From the NCBI GenBank assembly GCA_036245525.1, contig BTPG01000004.1, positions 46,950,823-47,014,822 on the forward strand: 64,000 nt of DNA, written 5' to 3'. The notes under the pieces are model-generated. The model worked only from the letters and a program-made list of their open reading frames with translations, was not told the DNA's origin and made no database searches. The position numbers and the translations under genes were made by a program. Shown piece by piece: positions 10,797 to 22,145 of the stretch. Numbering within the stretch: the stretch's first letter is position 1; every line of letters starts with the position of its first letter. The DNA comes from Semisulcospira habei. Taxonomy: Eukaryota > Mollusca > Gastropoda > Semisulcospiridae.

Positions 10797-12177
10797 TAAT
10801 TCAGTGCAGAAAGACATTGCCGGACGAGTCCGTTAGCCAGCTTTACTAACTTACGCCTGTCACCCTTCCCAGGGTATAGGCCGTCGATGAGAGACCTCCA
10901 GCGACTCCTGTCCTGTGCTTCTCCTTCGATTTTACTCCAGGAGTGGTTCCCAGTCTCTTGATGTCTGCTTGGAGGTCTCGACGCCAGCTGTTTCATATCT
11001 CGGCCTGCCTCTTTTCCTCTTTCCCTGGGGGTTCCATGACAATGCCAGCCTAGTGATACTGGAAACTGGCTTTCTCAGACTGTGACCAATCCGGCATCCC
11101 CATCTTCTTCATCCAATTTCATTCTCTGCTGTTATCTGCTCTGTTCTCTCCCAGAGTCTGATGTGCTGATCTTCTCTGGCCAGTGGATTTTCAAGATTCT
11201 TCTAAGGCAAATGTTTATGAAGATCTGTACTCTGTTGACTGTGGTTTTTGTCAACTTCCAAGTCTCTGCTCCATATAGGAAAACTGCTTTTACGATGGAG
11301 CTGAAAATCCGGACTTTGGTGTGTTGTGACAGCTCTCTGGAACTCCGCACTTTTTTCAGCTGGAGAAAGGCTGCTCTGGCTTTACCGATTCGTGCTCTGA
11401 CATCTGCATCAGTGCCACCTTTTTGTGAATGATGCTCCCGAGATAGGTGAAGGACTCCACCTCCTCCAACGGGGTGCCAGCAAGCAAGACTGGTTCTTCC
11501 CTGGTTGCGTTCAGCCTCATTGTCTTTGTTTTCTGTTTGTGGATGGTGAGGCCCACTTGGGACGAGATGTCAGCAAGCCTCGTGGTCTTGTCCTGCATTT
11601 GTTGATGAGTGTGGGACAGTAAAGCCAAGTCGTCTGCAAAATCGAGGTCGTCAAGCTGTGTCCACAGTGTCCACTGTATTCCGCTTCTCCTCTGCTCTGT
11701 GGTCCTCTTCATGACACAGTCTATGGCCAGTAGGAAGAGGAACGGAGACAACAAACACCCCTGCCTGACGCCGGTTCTGACCTGGAGCTCCCTGGTGAAC
11801 TGACCTTCATGGATCACGTGACATGTCATGCCATCGTAGCTGATCTTGATCAGGCAGACGAGATTTGTGGGTACACCGTAGTGTCGTAGGAGTTTCCACA
11901 AAGTCTCTCAATCCACGCTGTCAAATGCTTTCTCGTAATCCACAAAGTTGACGTACAGAGGGGAGCTCCACTCCAGAGACTGCTCCATGATGATGCGGAG
12001 AGTGGCAATCTGGTCTGTACATGATCGGTTTTTCCTGAATCATGCTTGCTGGTCTCTCAGCTGGGGGTCGACGGAGCTCTTCATTCTCTCCAGGATGATC
12101 CTGTTAAAGACCTTTCCTGTACTGACAGCAAGATGATTCCTCTGTAGTTGGAACACTTGCTGAGGTCACCTTTCTTG

Positions 12178-13451
12178 GGAAGTGTAACGCACGCAGACTT
12201 GCCCACAGTCGTACGCACAGACGCTCACGCAACAGACGCATACACCGCCACTGACTCAGACGGGCGCATTCATGCGGTAAAACACAACACACGGGCTCCC
12301 TTTCTAAAGTAACCTTTATACACTATAAATGAAAAGAACGACTTAAATGACTATCAACTATATACACTGTTCTATTATCACACCACACACGTATCACAAT
12401 ATCTTTGCCAGGTTAGGTCTTAGTCTCACATTGCCTCCAACCTGTTTGATGTTGTTGCCTGGTTACGTTGGTCCTTCTCACTTCTAGGCGTGAAAGTCCT
12501 TCGTCGTACACTTGTTGCCGTCCTGTCTCTCTTTGGGCACGGACGTCCTTGTTCTCGTACGGTACTCAGTTCTCACTTGGACTTGGGTGTCTTGGTCCCC
12601 AGTCAGACTCACTCTCAGAAGAGCTGGAGGGATGACCGCACGTAGGTCCCACTGCGACTCGACGTCTCGGCGTCCGTCTTTCCACTCTCGTTACAAGAAC
12701 TCTGAATAGACAAAAGTCCCAACGTAACACTTGCTAAACACACAACATATTGGATCAATGAGAAACGTCACGTAACCTGGCTGATACAAATAACTCACAC
12801 GTTCATTCACACACACACACGTGCTTCATAAACCGTATTTTCGTATCACCCCATCTCTGTCACTATCTTGAAACAGACTATAGCCTAACACTCTTGCTAT
12901 ACATTACTCTATACCCTGGAAAAGACTATGCTTAACCAACCACGTACTATCTTCCTAGCGGCTTAGACATACACACTTCATATTCCTTTAGTCATCTAAC
13001 TCGGTAAACAACTGTATACAAAAACACCGGTTACTTCACCGAATTCTAAATATACTATACTAAACCAAACCGGAACACCGCTATACAACCACATTAATCT
13101 TACCTCGCATACTGTCTTTAACTAAACAACTATCAATACTACGTTTATAGAAACATACCTGAAATCTAGGCTTCAGAGTCTTGGAATGCGGGCTAGGTAA
13201 CTCAACAACCGTTCCATACGACAAAACAGCCCGCACTCCCGATCTAGACCTCTGACAGTCACAGCTTCCGCCTAGAACTCACTAAACAGAACTCACTAAA
13301 AAATCCCGTGCTAACCATGTCTTACAGATTCCACATGGGCAGCAGGCCCCACGGACTTTCGGCACAAACAAACCGTTAACAAAAACCGTACCGTACTAAT
13401 CCTATTGTGCGAGCACTATGCCGCACAAGCATAGAGCTTCATCACAGGAAG
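12178..13451. mobile_element. Solo LTR (1264 bp) with 5-bp target duplication
   Basis: The insert at 12183-13446 begins TGTAACGCACGC and ends GCTTCATCACA, giving TG...CA termini. It is flanked by GGAAG on both sides (12178-12182 and 13447-13451). Removing the insert and one GGAAG restores the LINE frame exactly across Leu-Ile-Lys-Leu-Pro-Lys-Lys-Gly. TG/CA ends plus a 5-bp duplication are the mark of retroviral-type integrase, and the absence of internal genes makes it a solo LTR left by LTR-LTR recombination. Superfamily and orientation are not determined. CACTATAAATG at about 12319 could be a TATA box on the plus strand. Confidence 0.85.
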
Positions 13452-13894
13452 CTTGATTAGGTACCCCTCCTTCCAGTCAGCTGGCATCACCTCCTCTTCC
13501 CAGATCTTTCCAAACAGTGGATACAGCATCTCTACTGTTGTTTCTAGGTCTTCTTTCAGAGCCTCCGCTGGGATGCCATCTGGCCTGCTGCTTTGCCGTT
13601 CTTCAAAAATGCCACTGCTCTTCTGATCTCTTCCCGGCTGGGTCTGTCCTGATGGGTAGGTCAGTCTCTGCTGACTGGATGTCTGGGGGGGTCGGGTGGG
13701 GTGGGTCTGTTCAGTAACTCTTCAAAATACTCGGCCCATCTGGCGAGTTGGTCTGCTCCGTCTGCAATAGGCTTGCCTTCTTTGTCTTTTACTGGTCTTT
13801 CTGTATGGCCATACTTGCCCGACAATCTTCTGGTAATGTCGTAGAGCTGTTTCATGTTGCCGCTGCCTGCTGCCTTTTCTGCCTCTGTGTAGGC

Positions 13895-14298
13895 TCTCTT
13901 GGTTAGCTCCCCACCCAGGTCTGCCCTGGGGGACTTGGGTGGGGTTAACTACTTTTTAGTTCTCAGGGTCACCCTGGTCAGCCCCACAGGGTGGGTTTCC
14001 TTTCCGATTCTGGGGCATGTGTTTCTGTCTACTTTTGGTCCATTCACCTGTATTTGCCTTTTGTAAACTCTCCCTACTGTCTGCGCTGCCTGTAGCTCTT
14101 GATATTGGATGTGTGTTGCTAAATGGTCTTAGCTTTATTTAGGCCCCATGTCGTAGGTTTATTTAACGTATGGGACCGGATGGCGACATACATTCAATAT
14201 TCTGTTTAGTTTTTTTTCACAAGCAGTGCAGGCACGTCCTGAGAAAGCCTTGTTGCTGTCGGGACGTTAAGCAATGTACAATCAATCTCTTGGTTAGC
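13895..14298 (+). mobile_element. SINE-X copy 2 with 13-bp target duplication
   Basis: Body 13908-14285, flanked by TCTCTTGGTTAGC at 13895-13907 and 14286-14298. The head is CCCCACCCAGGTCTGCCC and the tail is GTTAAGCAATGTACAATCAA, i.e. a (CAAT)n tail on the plus strand. It inserted into the minus-strand RTE-like LINE. Confidence 0.85.
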
Positions 14299-14953
14299 CA
14301 GCTTTGTACCTCTTCAACTTATTGGGGAAAAAAAGTTCAATGTGGAAAAAAATGTCAAAAGCAAGACTCCTTGATTTCATCTGAAGAATCAAACTGTGAT
14401 GGCGACGTAACAGCACCAAATGCGTCTATGTTTTATACAATGTCCCCGACACAAATCACCAGCACTTCAGTGTTTTACATGTGTATGAGCTGGTGAGATG
14501 TTCTCCTTCATTTATTTTGTATATTTGCGAATGTATTGTGAAAAAGGTGGAATCAGTATACATGCAAGCTCATACAGAAGAGACTTTGTGGGCGTGGGTC
14601 ATTCCACCTTACTCTTCAAAATGGCCGCACTACGCCAGCCCACAGAACGTATAGGTCACGGACTACAGTGTCGTTTCTGTACTGTCCAGTCTCTTAGCCT
14701 TAGTCAGTCCCAGTCATCCCCTAATTTTTCAATTCCCTAAAAAACACTACTGCCCTGGTTTTACCAGCTGCACATTTGCCATGCACAAAATAAAAAAAAC
14801 AAAAACAGCACATCACCCGTCTCATTTCTTGGCTATGAAACTGGTTCCTTACCAACCCCACACCCAAGCACAGCTGAAATCAGCGTGCTCCTCAAATCAC
14901 TACGTCAATGGCAACTCAACATAGGCCCACAATTCTCCATTGGATAAGCTCAG

Positions 14954-15735
14954 TGTTACGATTGTGGTTGTGTTGTTTTGTGAGAGCGTGCGTGCGTGGA
15001 TCGTAGTTAACGATTCGACGTTTTATTTGAGCTATCACGATTTCTAATTACGTACCTTTTCAGTGAATTTAATTTTTGTTTACGGATAGTGCGGTGTTGG
15101 TTGTCTGTTTCCGCACGGAGTTAAGTCAGGAAAAGTCTAGAAGCGGCTCGCACATTCATTTGTTTACTACGAGCGTGTCGCTTGGCTTTCGGTGCTGATG
15201 CACTGTTCGCATGTTTACCAGTTAGAGTGGGCGGGGTTGTGACCTGTCTGGCCTACTTTTGTGTGACGTCATCACGCGCCGCAGATTTTCTTAATTTAGA
15301 AGTTGAAGATCGTAGCCAGATGTTTATAGAATATTCCAGTGTGAATGCACCTTTGAGTTTTAGATACGTACTGTGTTCTGATTGGTTGTGCTGTACGATT
15401 TTGCTCGATCTTTCTGGAAAGCCTGTCACTATAAAAAGAGTCGTGCTAGGAAGCACCTGTGTACATTGTTCAGTCGTAGGATTGCGATGTAACAGAGTCT
15501 GTACATTGTTCAGTTGTAGAATTGCGATGTAACAGCGTCGGTACAGTGTTCAGTTGTATAATTGCATTGTATCGTAAAACGCCTTGATATTGAGAGAACG
15601 TTACGCAAGATATCGTGCTTCATTGTCAGTAACGGAGATCTGCAGTGAAGGCTGATGTACATTGTATCAGAGATGCTTTGTGTTAAGAGTTGAAAAGATT
15701 TTGTACTATTGTTGGTGCAATTGTGAACGCATTTT
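14954..15735 (+). repeat. LTR 5' portion (U3/R) of the rearranged element
   Basis: Begins TGTTACG. It has a TATA box (TATAAAAAG, 15430-15438), then about three imperfect 40-bp tandem repeats containing TGTACATTGTTCAGT (15461-15583). The inverted 127-bp overlap with the other LTR piece follows. Promoter function is inferred from the TATA box position. Confidence 0.6.
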
Positions 15736-15972
15736 TTCTGCTTCTTCTCGTTGAATTTCAAGTTTCCTGATTTCACGCTCTTTAGCCCTTTCTTCTCTCT
15801 CCAGTCTCTTTTCTCTTTCTCTCTCCAGTCTCTTTTCTTCTCTCTCTCGTTTCTTTTCTTCTCTCTCCCATCTCTCCTTCTCTCTCTCCTTTACAAACTC
15901 GAGGAGTTGAGCTCCTTCGAGTCCACATTCCTTTCCAATTTTCAGGAATGTCTCCATTTCTGATGTCGCCAT
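15736..15972 (-). pseudogene. Gag N-terminus of LTR retrotransposon (coiled coil)
   Basis: The minus-strand frame starts MATSEMETFLKIGKECGLEG, followed by a long Glu/Arg/Lys heptad-like stretch (EREEKRLEREREKRLEREER). Gag starts of this style are common in invertebrate Gypsy-type elements. It follows the primer-binding site by about 65 bp, as expected. It is cut off at the inversion junction, so only about 80 residues remain. Confidence 0.6.
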
Positions 15973-16035
15973 CTCTGCTTTTCACTGCTGGCTGTTTTCT
16001 CCTGCTACCCTTTCCACTGAACCAACTGAAGAAGG

Positions 16036-16052
16036 TCTCGTCGGGGTCGCCA
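16036..16052 (-). other. Primer-binding site of the LTR remnant
   Basis: TGGCGACCCCGACGAGA begins three bases after the LTR end CGTAACA. Position and the TGG start fit a tRNA primer-binding site. Which tRNA would pair is not determined. Confidence 0.55.
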
Positions 16053-16055
16053 AAA

Positions 16056-16354
16056 TGTTACGTGGTTGAATCGTGGTCATAGAATGATACTACACCAGAC
16101 GCACACACGTAGAGTTCTTTTAAATAAACCTCCGTTCAGCTGCAATCCGTCACACGTGGCTTAAGGATGTAGACAATACTGGAGTAACAGTTCCAACAAT
16201 ATTTTATTACAGCGATGCGATCTCCACAAAATGCGTTCACAATTGCACCAACAATAGTACAAAATCTTCTCAACTCTTAACACAAAGCGTCTCTCATACA
16301 ATGTACATCAGCCTTCACTGCAGATCTCCGTTACTGACAATGAAGCACGATATC
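16056..16354 (-). repeat. LTR 3' portion (R/U5) of the rearranged element
   Basis: On the minus strand this runs from GATATCGTGCTTCATTG through AATAAAATATTG (a possible polyadenylation signal) to CCACGTAACA, directly before the primer-binding site. Confidence 0.6.
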
Positions 16355-16601
16355 TTCAACATAGGCCCATAATTCTCCATTGGATAAGCTCAGGATGGGA
16401 TGAATCAAAGCACCAAACTGAAACATGTCTCCTCTCAGCTAACCGGACATTTCCAGCAAATTCCAACATTCAGCCCTACAACAAATTTTTAAACAAGGCA
16501 AAAATTATTTTTAAAAACACCGGTGCTCTTACTGCCTGAACTGGCCAAATTTGACTATGTAATATGACCTATAAACCGGTAGGAAGCGCCGCGTGTCTGC
16601 C

Positions 16602-16980
16602 GTCTGTGTTTGTACATTGTTTAACGTCCCGACACTCTCAGCAACAAGACTTTTTCAGGATGTGCCTACACTGCTTGTGAAAAGAAAACTGAACAGAATA
16701 TTGAATGTATGTCGCCAGCTGGTCTACTACACTAAATAAACCTAGGACCATTTAGCAACACACATCCAATATCAAGAGCTACTGAAAGCGCAGACAGTAG
16801 GGAGAGTTTATAAAAGGAAAATACATGTGAATGGACCAAGGTTAGACAGAAACACAAAATAGAGGGGAAAACCCATCCTGTTGGGCTGACCAAGGTGACC
16901 CTGGGAACTAAAAAGTAGTTAACCCCACCCAAGTCCGCCAGGGCTGACCCAGGTGGGGGAATCTGCGTTTGTGTGTGCCA
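16602..16980 (-). mobile_element. SINE-X copy 3
   Basis: The body is about 16613-16968, with the same ACGTCCCGACA...CAACAAGACTTT and GGGGCTGACC-like internal blocks. Flanks TCTGTGTTTGT and TCTGCGTTTGT look like an 11-bp target duplication with one mismatch. This copy is more diverged than copies 1, 2 and 4. Confidence 0.75.
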
Positions 16981-19152
16981 TTCTACGGTTTGTGTTTGTG
17001 TGTGCCATTGCCGTGCGGATGAGGCGCGTGTAGGGGGTGGGGTGGGGTGGGTGATGAAAGGGAGATACTGAACGAGTTCGTAATCCAGCCTTGTACCTCA
17101 ACTTTTTCAATAATAATTAATTCATTTTTGCAAGTTTTGGAGCCAGTCAGTGTGCCTATGGTTGAGGGACATGAAATACCAATTATAGTGACGTCATTTT
17201 GCTGCTCGTGCTACTCTTCTTCATCAAAATGCCTGCTGCTACTCCTCCATCTTGGCATCCTGTCTCGGAAGACAATGGAGTATATGCGCTTGCTGGGTCA
17301 GTCACTGGAGTGACCTCTCCAGGGCGCAAGCCTGGGCGAAGTGTATGGAGATCCTGGGGTGCCCAGTCGTCAAGATCCCCCTCTCGGCCTCGCTGATGTA
17401 TCCAAAGGAATGCAAAGCAGTACGTTTGGCACCAGTTTGGCTGCAGGAGCTGCCAGAACAGTGCGTGAATACAAGCAGCTGTCTGCCTTCGGGGCTCCAC
17501 TCCTGATTTGAAGGGTTTACTCCCCCACATTTGGCCGTTGGATCCAACCTGATCTCCTCCGTCCTCTAGCCGTTGGCTGTCATAAACAGCTCATCCGCCT
17601 AGTGGTGCAATGTGAACACCACCCCCTCACGTGGTTTAGCCCACCAGCTGAGGTGGTTTGCCAGGGTGTGGCGCTTGGAGCCAGCACGTGAGAGATTAAG
17701 GAGATGGATGAGGACCAGTGATGCCCGTCCGTCCCATGTAGGACGCAGCTGCCGAACAGCAAAGGTGCTACCTCTATCCAGAGCCCCCTACTCCTACAGA
17801 GCGTACTAATGGCGGGAAGCGCCGCGTGTCAGTCTTTGTGTGCACCGGTGCGTGTTGATCAGAGGCTGGCTTAGAGAGGAGGGAAATGGATCAGGAGGAT
17901 AAGTTTAAAAATATGAACAAACTCTGAATGTTCCTAAAAGAAACACGCACGTGAGCTCCAATTCCAAACAATACGGTAGACTTTGGGATGAAATCCTCAT
18001 CTTGTTTTAAAATGCTGCCCATCGACTTTCAGGGTCATATGAAAGGTCAATTTCCACGGACATCATTTGTCACTGAGCAAGCTGAAAAACGGCAGTTATT
18101 TTTAAGCAAAGTAGCTACCTACTATAACAAATGCTGCCCCCCCCCCCCCCCCCCCCTCATATGCACAAGAGCTATAGTTAACCTCTTCACTGTCGAGAAA
18201 ACCCAAAAATGTGAACACCAACCAACTGCAAGAAGTACAGATCCTCATAAGCCCACGCAGTTGTCCCTGACTTTGTACCAGGTTTGTTTTCCCCTTCCAT
18301 AACATTTGTGTTTCTCACGAAATTACAAGCTGTGTTCTTCCGTTTTGCATGAATCCATTTGTGATAGCATGGAGATTAGGGACCTTTAGTTTCGTGGGGG
18401 ATTCCGACTTTCACACACACACACACACACACCAGGTCAATAGAAATACACAATATACACATCAAATGTTCATACATGTAATGATGCATGTGATCTATTC
18501 ATTCACATATTTTGGAAACTTTCAAAAGCTGTGATACACAGACAAATATATGAAAAGAAATTAAATGATAGGGTAAATGGTTTTATCAGTAGCCTTGCCC
18601 AAGATGATCCGATAGCTAAATTTGCATGTACGACAGGTTCTCAATGTTGTCTTACCTGAACCAAGACTCTTCTAGCCTTCTATTCACAACCCATGCGAGT
18701 ACTTATGCATATCAACAAAGGTGTGCTACTGCCCCTTGTGTGAAACAGAGGGACTGGCGTATGAACCAGAAGAGCAGAAAAATCTTTCATTTTACATTTT
18801 TACTTCAAAGCGAAAACAGTTAAGTCGGTCCCTTTGTGCAGTAATACAATGTCTCACACTGTCATACTAACACATGTATACCAAGAGTATTTACAAAGGT
18901 GATGTTGTGCAAACTGTCATTGACCCTTTAATGCCTAGAGAATGTCTAGCGCTAGCCTCACCTATCTGGTTTGTGACTAGAGAATGTCGCTTTAATTTAA
19001 GCCAAAATAATGTTGGCATTGTGTGAATACATCTGTGTACTTGCCAAGTGTCAAAACACACACAAGGATAAAAAGAAAAAGACAGTTGAAGTGGGTTTAA
19101 ATGTTTGACAAATGTGCATAATTCATAGTGAAAACACAACACAACACATTCC
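16981..19152. other. Unassigned sequence with poly-C and (CA)n tracts
   Basis: About 17180-17830 is GC-richer, with overlapping open frames on both strands but no domain I recognise. It may be an unclassified repeat. A poly-C tract lies at 18137-18157 and a short (CA)n at 18413-18432. No gene is supported. Confidence 0.4.
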
Positions 19153-19361
19153 TTAACCCTCTTCATCCTGATACACCTGCTGCTTGAAATAAAACCGATT
19201 GTTTGAAGGGTGGTGCCAGAATAGCTTGGCGCCTGAGGCGCCAAGCTATTCCGGCCCCACCCTTGAACAAAAATGGTTGAGCTATCTGGTAATCTGTCAT
19301 GTAACCTTTATAAGACAGTAAGCAGATTTAAACAGATCAGCCTCAGGATGTAATGGGTTAA
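19153..19361. repeat. Family P palindromic MITE, copy 4
   Basis: TTAACCCTCTTCATCCTG ... CAGGATGTAATGGGTTAA, with core AGAATAGCTTGGCGCC facing GGCGCCAAGCTATTCCGG. The TTAA ends are intact. Confidence 0.75.
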
Positions 19362-19663
19362 GTGAATGCAATCAATCGGCTAGAAGGATACATACTTAGA
19401 GCCTCCACCCACTGGCGGCATGGCGGCGAACCATTTGGATCTACGCTAACCCTTCTTGCTAGCCCTTTCCACAATGTCATATGGCAGACAAGGTCATTTG
19501 TCATTTAAAGCACAATACAGCAAAACCTGTCTTGAAAGACCGCACTTATGAAAAATCACCTGTCACTAAAGACTGTATCCACCTAAATGATGGTCTTTGA
19601 TGACAGGTGACACTTTCTGCCCTCCAAGACTTCTTGCAAAACACCTGTCTATACACCTGTCTT

Positions 19664-19870
19664 TTAACTTATTCAGCCCGGCGCACCTATTTCCCAAATT
19701 TTGGAGGCGTCATCTAATGACTATGCATCAGTTGCAGGAGATGGATCGACCATAATAATTCAAGGGCAGTGCCAGATTAGCTTGGCGCCGACAGGCTAAT
19801 CTGGCACTACCCTTGAATTATTATGGTCCACCCATCTCCTGCTGCAGTGCGTCAGGGCTGAATGGGTTAA
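19664..19870. repeat. Family P palindromic MITE, copy 5
   Basis: TTAACTTATTCAGCCCGG ... CAGGGCTGAATGGGTTAA, closely like copy 1. It lies between two near-identical host segments (about 19565-19640 and 19870-19945, each with ACTGTATCC..CTAAATGATGG), so it separates the two units of a local duplication. Confidence 0.8.
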
Positions 19871-20085
19871 AGACTGTATCCAGCTAAATGATGGTCTTTG
19901 ATAACGGGCGACACTTTCTGCCCTTCAAGACTCCTCGCAAGACAACACCTGTCTTTTAAGACAATTTGTTTCCTGCAAAAGAGGCGATTGCTAAAAACAG
20001 TTCTACTATGCTACAGTTATCTGCTCGAACATAATACTCAACAAAGTGAACATATAATATATCCATCTGTGGGAAAATGCAGCTG

Positions 20086-20279
20086 TTAACACTCTGAAAC
20101 TCACAATGACTTTCGCAACACTGACATGTCCGTGTATACCAGCTATGGGTGATGTATCAGCAATGACAGTTCAAGGGTTGAACCAGATGCACTTGGCACC
20201 TTCCCAGGTGCTAATCTAGCACTACCCTTGAACTACATACCATAGCCAGTCCATTTTCTACTATGGTGCTGTAGGTTAA
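20086..20279. repeat. Family P palindromic MITE, degenerate copy 6
   Basis: TTAACACTCTGAAACTC ... GTGCTGTAGGTTAA, with core CTTGGCACCTTCCCAGGTGC. The arms are weaker than in other copies. Confidence 0.6.
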
Positions 20280-20919
20280 ATATGCTAAAAAAAAGTTAAC
20301 ACACACAAACACACACAGGGAATTTAAGATGAAACACAACATACATGTACCTTGACTAATCGGCAACAAACATACCTCAGATATTCAGTTACCTTACTGC
20401 TTAACCAGACAGTTGTGCTCAAAATTATTTTTGCTTTTTGCGTCAACCTGCACCTGTGACTAAGCTACTACAAAATGGGCCCTGTCACTTCCAAAAACAT
20501 TTCATGGCCATTTTCAAAAGAAAACTTATCCAATATCCAGCACTAACACATTCTGCGCTCAACGTCTGGACAGCTGACTGTATAAATGGAAGTTCACAAG
20601 TATTGCAATGGTAAAACTGGAAAACAATCACTAGAGCGTCAATCATAAAAGTGGGGGAAAAACTGACATTTTTCGATCCAGCATCATCATGATAATGCTG
20701 TTACACATCCATGTGTCAGAACTGTGGCACTACTGCTGCTACTGTGATATTGTAAAGCAAATTCCAGCTACAAGATCAATCCTTAATACCTTTGACAAAA
20801 ATGAAAACTGAACGTAAAACATTTAGACACATGTACATGTATTAGAATGCACGAACTGAAAAGGCATTGCTAAAAGATAATGTATAGAATATTTAAAGCT
20901 AGTGGTACAAAATTGTTTG

Positions 20920-21122
20920 TTAACCCATTTAGCCCTGACACCCTACAGCAGGAGATGGATCAACCATGATTAGTGCCAGATTAATAATAATAATAATACA
21001 TAGTATTTATATGGCACTACAGTTGAATTATCTCAGTTGATCCATCCCCTGCAACTGGTACACAGTCGTTATGTGACACCTCCAAAATCTGGGAATTATG
21101 GCCTTGGGATTACATTGGTTAA
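20920..21122. repeat. Family P palindromic MITE, copy 7, loop replaced by (AAT)n
   Basis: Starts TTAACCCATTTAGCCCTG and ends ATTACATTGGTTAA. The central stem is missing, and the middle instead holds (AAT)n followed by a TATTTATATGGCAC tail resembling the SINE tail at 59955. Confidence 0.65.
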
Positions 21123-21351
21123 ATGCACACAACTAAGAACCCAAATCTAAAGGTTCTAAGACATCCGCTCTTAAGTACTGTACCCTCTGAAGTGTATTTT
21201 TGTGTGCTTGAAGCCATGAAATCCAAAATCACAGGCCCCCACACATTTTAGTAAATAATATGCTAGCAGACAGACACAAACCAATGCACACTTCAAATGA
21301 CTGTGTGTTGTCAAGCTGAATGCAACGTCTTGCAACACTGTACTGACCAAT

Positions 21352-21443
21352 CAACCCTTTGGCTCATTGGTAGCAGTTTTTGTCTTGGTGATTCTTGCAT
21401 GAATCATCATGACAAATACTGCTGCCGATAGCCAAAGGGTTAC
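21352..21443. repeat. Short palindromic repeat (family Q), copy 1
   Basis: AACCCTTTGGCTCATTGG ... ATAGCCAAAGGGTTAC, with an internal stem around GTCTTGGTGATTCTTGC. It is a second, shorter palindrome family with AACCCTTTGGC ends. Other copies are near 26255, 44856, 47608 and 48269. Confidence 0.65.
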
Positions 21444-21711
21444 AGCCGATTCATTTATCAAAATCACACAAGTGAACATAAAATGCATGATGTACCTCTT
21501 TGTAAAATCCTTTCATTCAAATGCTTCTTTGAACTTGGAACACAACATGTACGATACACACTGTATCTGTTTGTAAATGTTATCAGTAGTAGTAGCTATT
21601 ACACATCTTGTGTTTTTCTTTCCGACTCACCCCCATTTATCAGTCCATTCATTCATTTCAGGTCACAACTTCTGTAAAATGACTTAAAACATTAAATTTA
21701 CAATTTCGTTT

Positions 21712-21921
21712 TTAACCCATTTAGCCCTGGGACCCTGCATCAGGAGATGGACTGATCATGATCATTCAAGGGCAGTGCCAGATGAGCTTGGCGCCTGAAG
21801 GCACCAAGCTCATCTGGCACTACCCTTGAATTATCATGATCAATCCATCTCCTACAACTGGTACATAGTCATCAGAAAACGCCTCCAAAAGTTTGAAAAT
21901 GCAACTGTGGGGTTACGTTAA
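21712..21921. repeat. Family P palindromic MITE, copy 8
   Basis: TTAACCCATTTAGCCCTG at the left. The core GATGAGCTTGGCGCCTG faces GGCACCAAGCTCATCTGGCA. The right end is decayed (GGGGTTACGTTAA). Confidence 0.7.
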
Positions 21922-22029
21922 GAGGGTAAAAGGCATCAAATTATGCATATGAAATGAATGGTGCACAGACACGGTGTCTTTACACAATTTACATAATTAA
22001 TGCAACGCATAAAGACAGCGATCAAACAT

Positions 22030-22145
22030 AACAGAGGCTCCAAGCTAAACTGACACCACCCTTGCACTATCATGGTCGATATTTCTACTGAACTGTAACA
22101 ACTCTTAACTTTTAGAATTTTGACCTCTGGGCTTTAAGGAGTTAC
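22030..22145. repeat. Family P half-copy
   Basis: Only the right half remains (CCAAGCTAAACTGACACC ... GGGCTTTAAGGAGTTA). Confidence 0.45.

Larger units (their letters stand above)
10797..14298 (-). mobile_element. Second RTE-like LINE (minus strand), interrupted by a solo LTR and a SINE
   Basis: Minus-strand pieces give in order: KQLYDITRRLSGKYG...DKEGKPIADG...WAEYFEELLNRP (13855-13661), WEEEVMPADWKEGYLIKLP (about 13505-13448), KKGDLSKCSNYRG (12182-12140), then the 11901-11356 frame with GVRQGCLLSPFLFLLAIDCV and LDFADDLALLSH, AVFLYGAETWKL (11350-11132) and [18 protein letters not shown] (near 10930). This is the pol of an RTE-group LINE, with its endonuclease part lost or beyond the SINE. 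Its 3' end meets the (TGA)n tail of copy 1, so the two LINEs are tail to tail. Several stops and frameshifts are present. Confidence 0.85.
14916..16393. mobile_element. Rearranged LTR-retrotransposon remnant with head-to-head LTR pieces
   Basis: A plus-strand LTR 5' portion (14954-15735) is joined to a minus-strand block of gag start, primer-binding site and LTR 3' portion (15736-16354). The two LTR pieces share an inverted 127-bp segment (15609-15735 and 16228-16354). The whole is flanked by 38-bp near-identical sequences (14916-14953 and 16356-16393; one mismatch by eye). Combined, the pieces imply a LTR of roughly 950 bp starting TGTTACG and ending CGTAACA. This is not a normal integration structure. 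Confidence 0.7.

Noticed and set aside
17183..17547. Overlapping open frames on both strands (up to 115 residues)
   Set aside because: No domain recognised and several frames open at once because of GC content. More likely an unclassified repeat than a gene.
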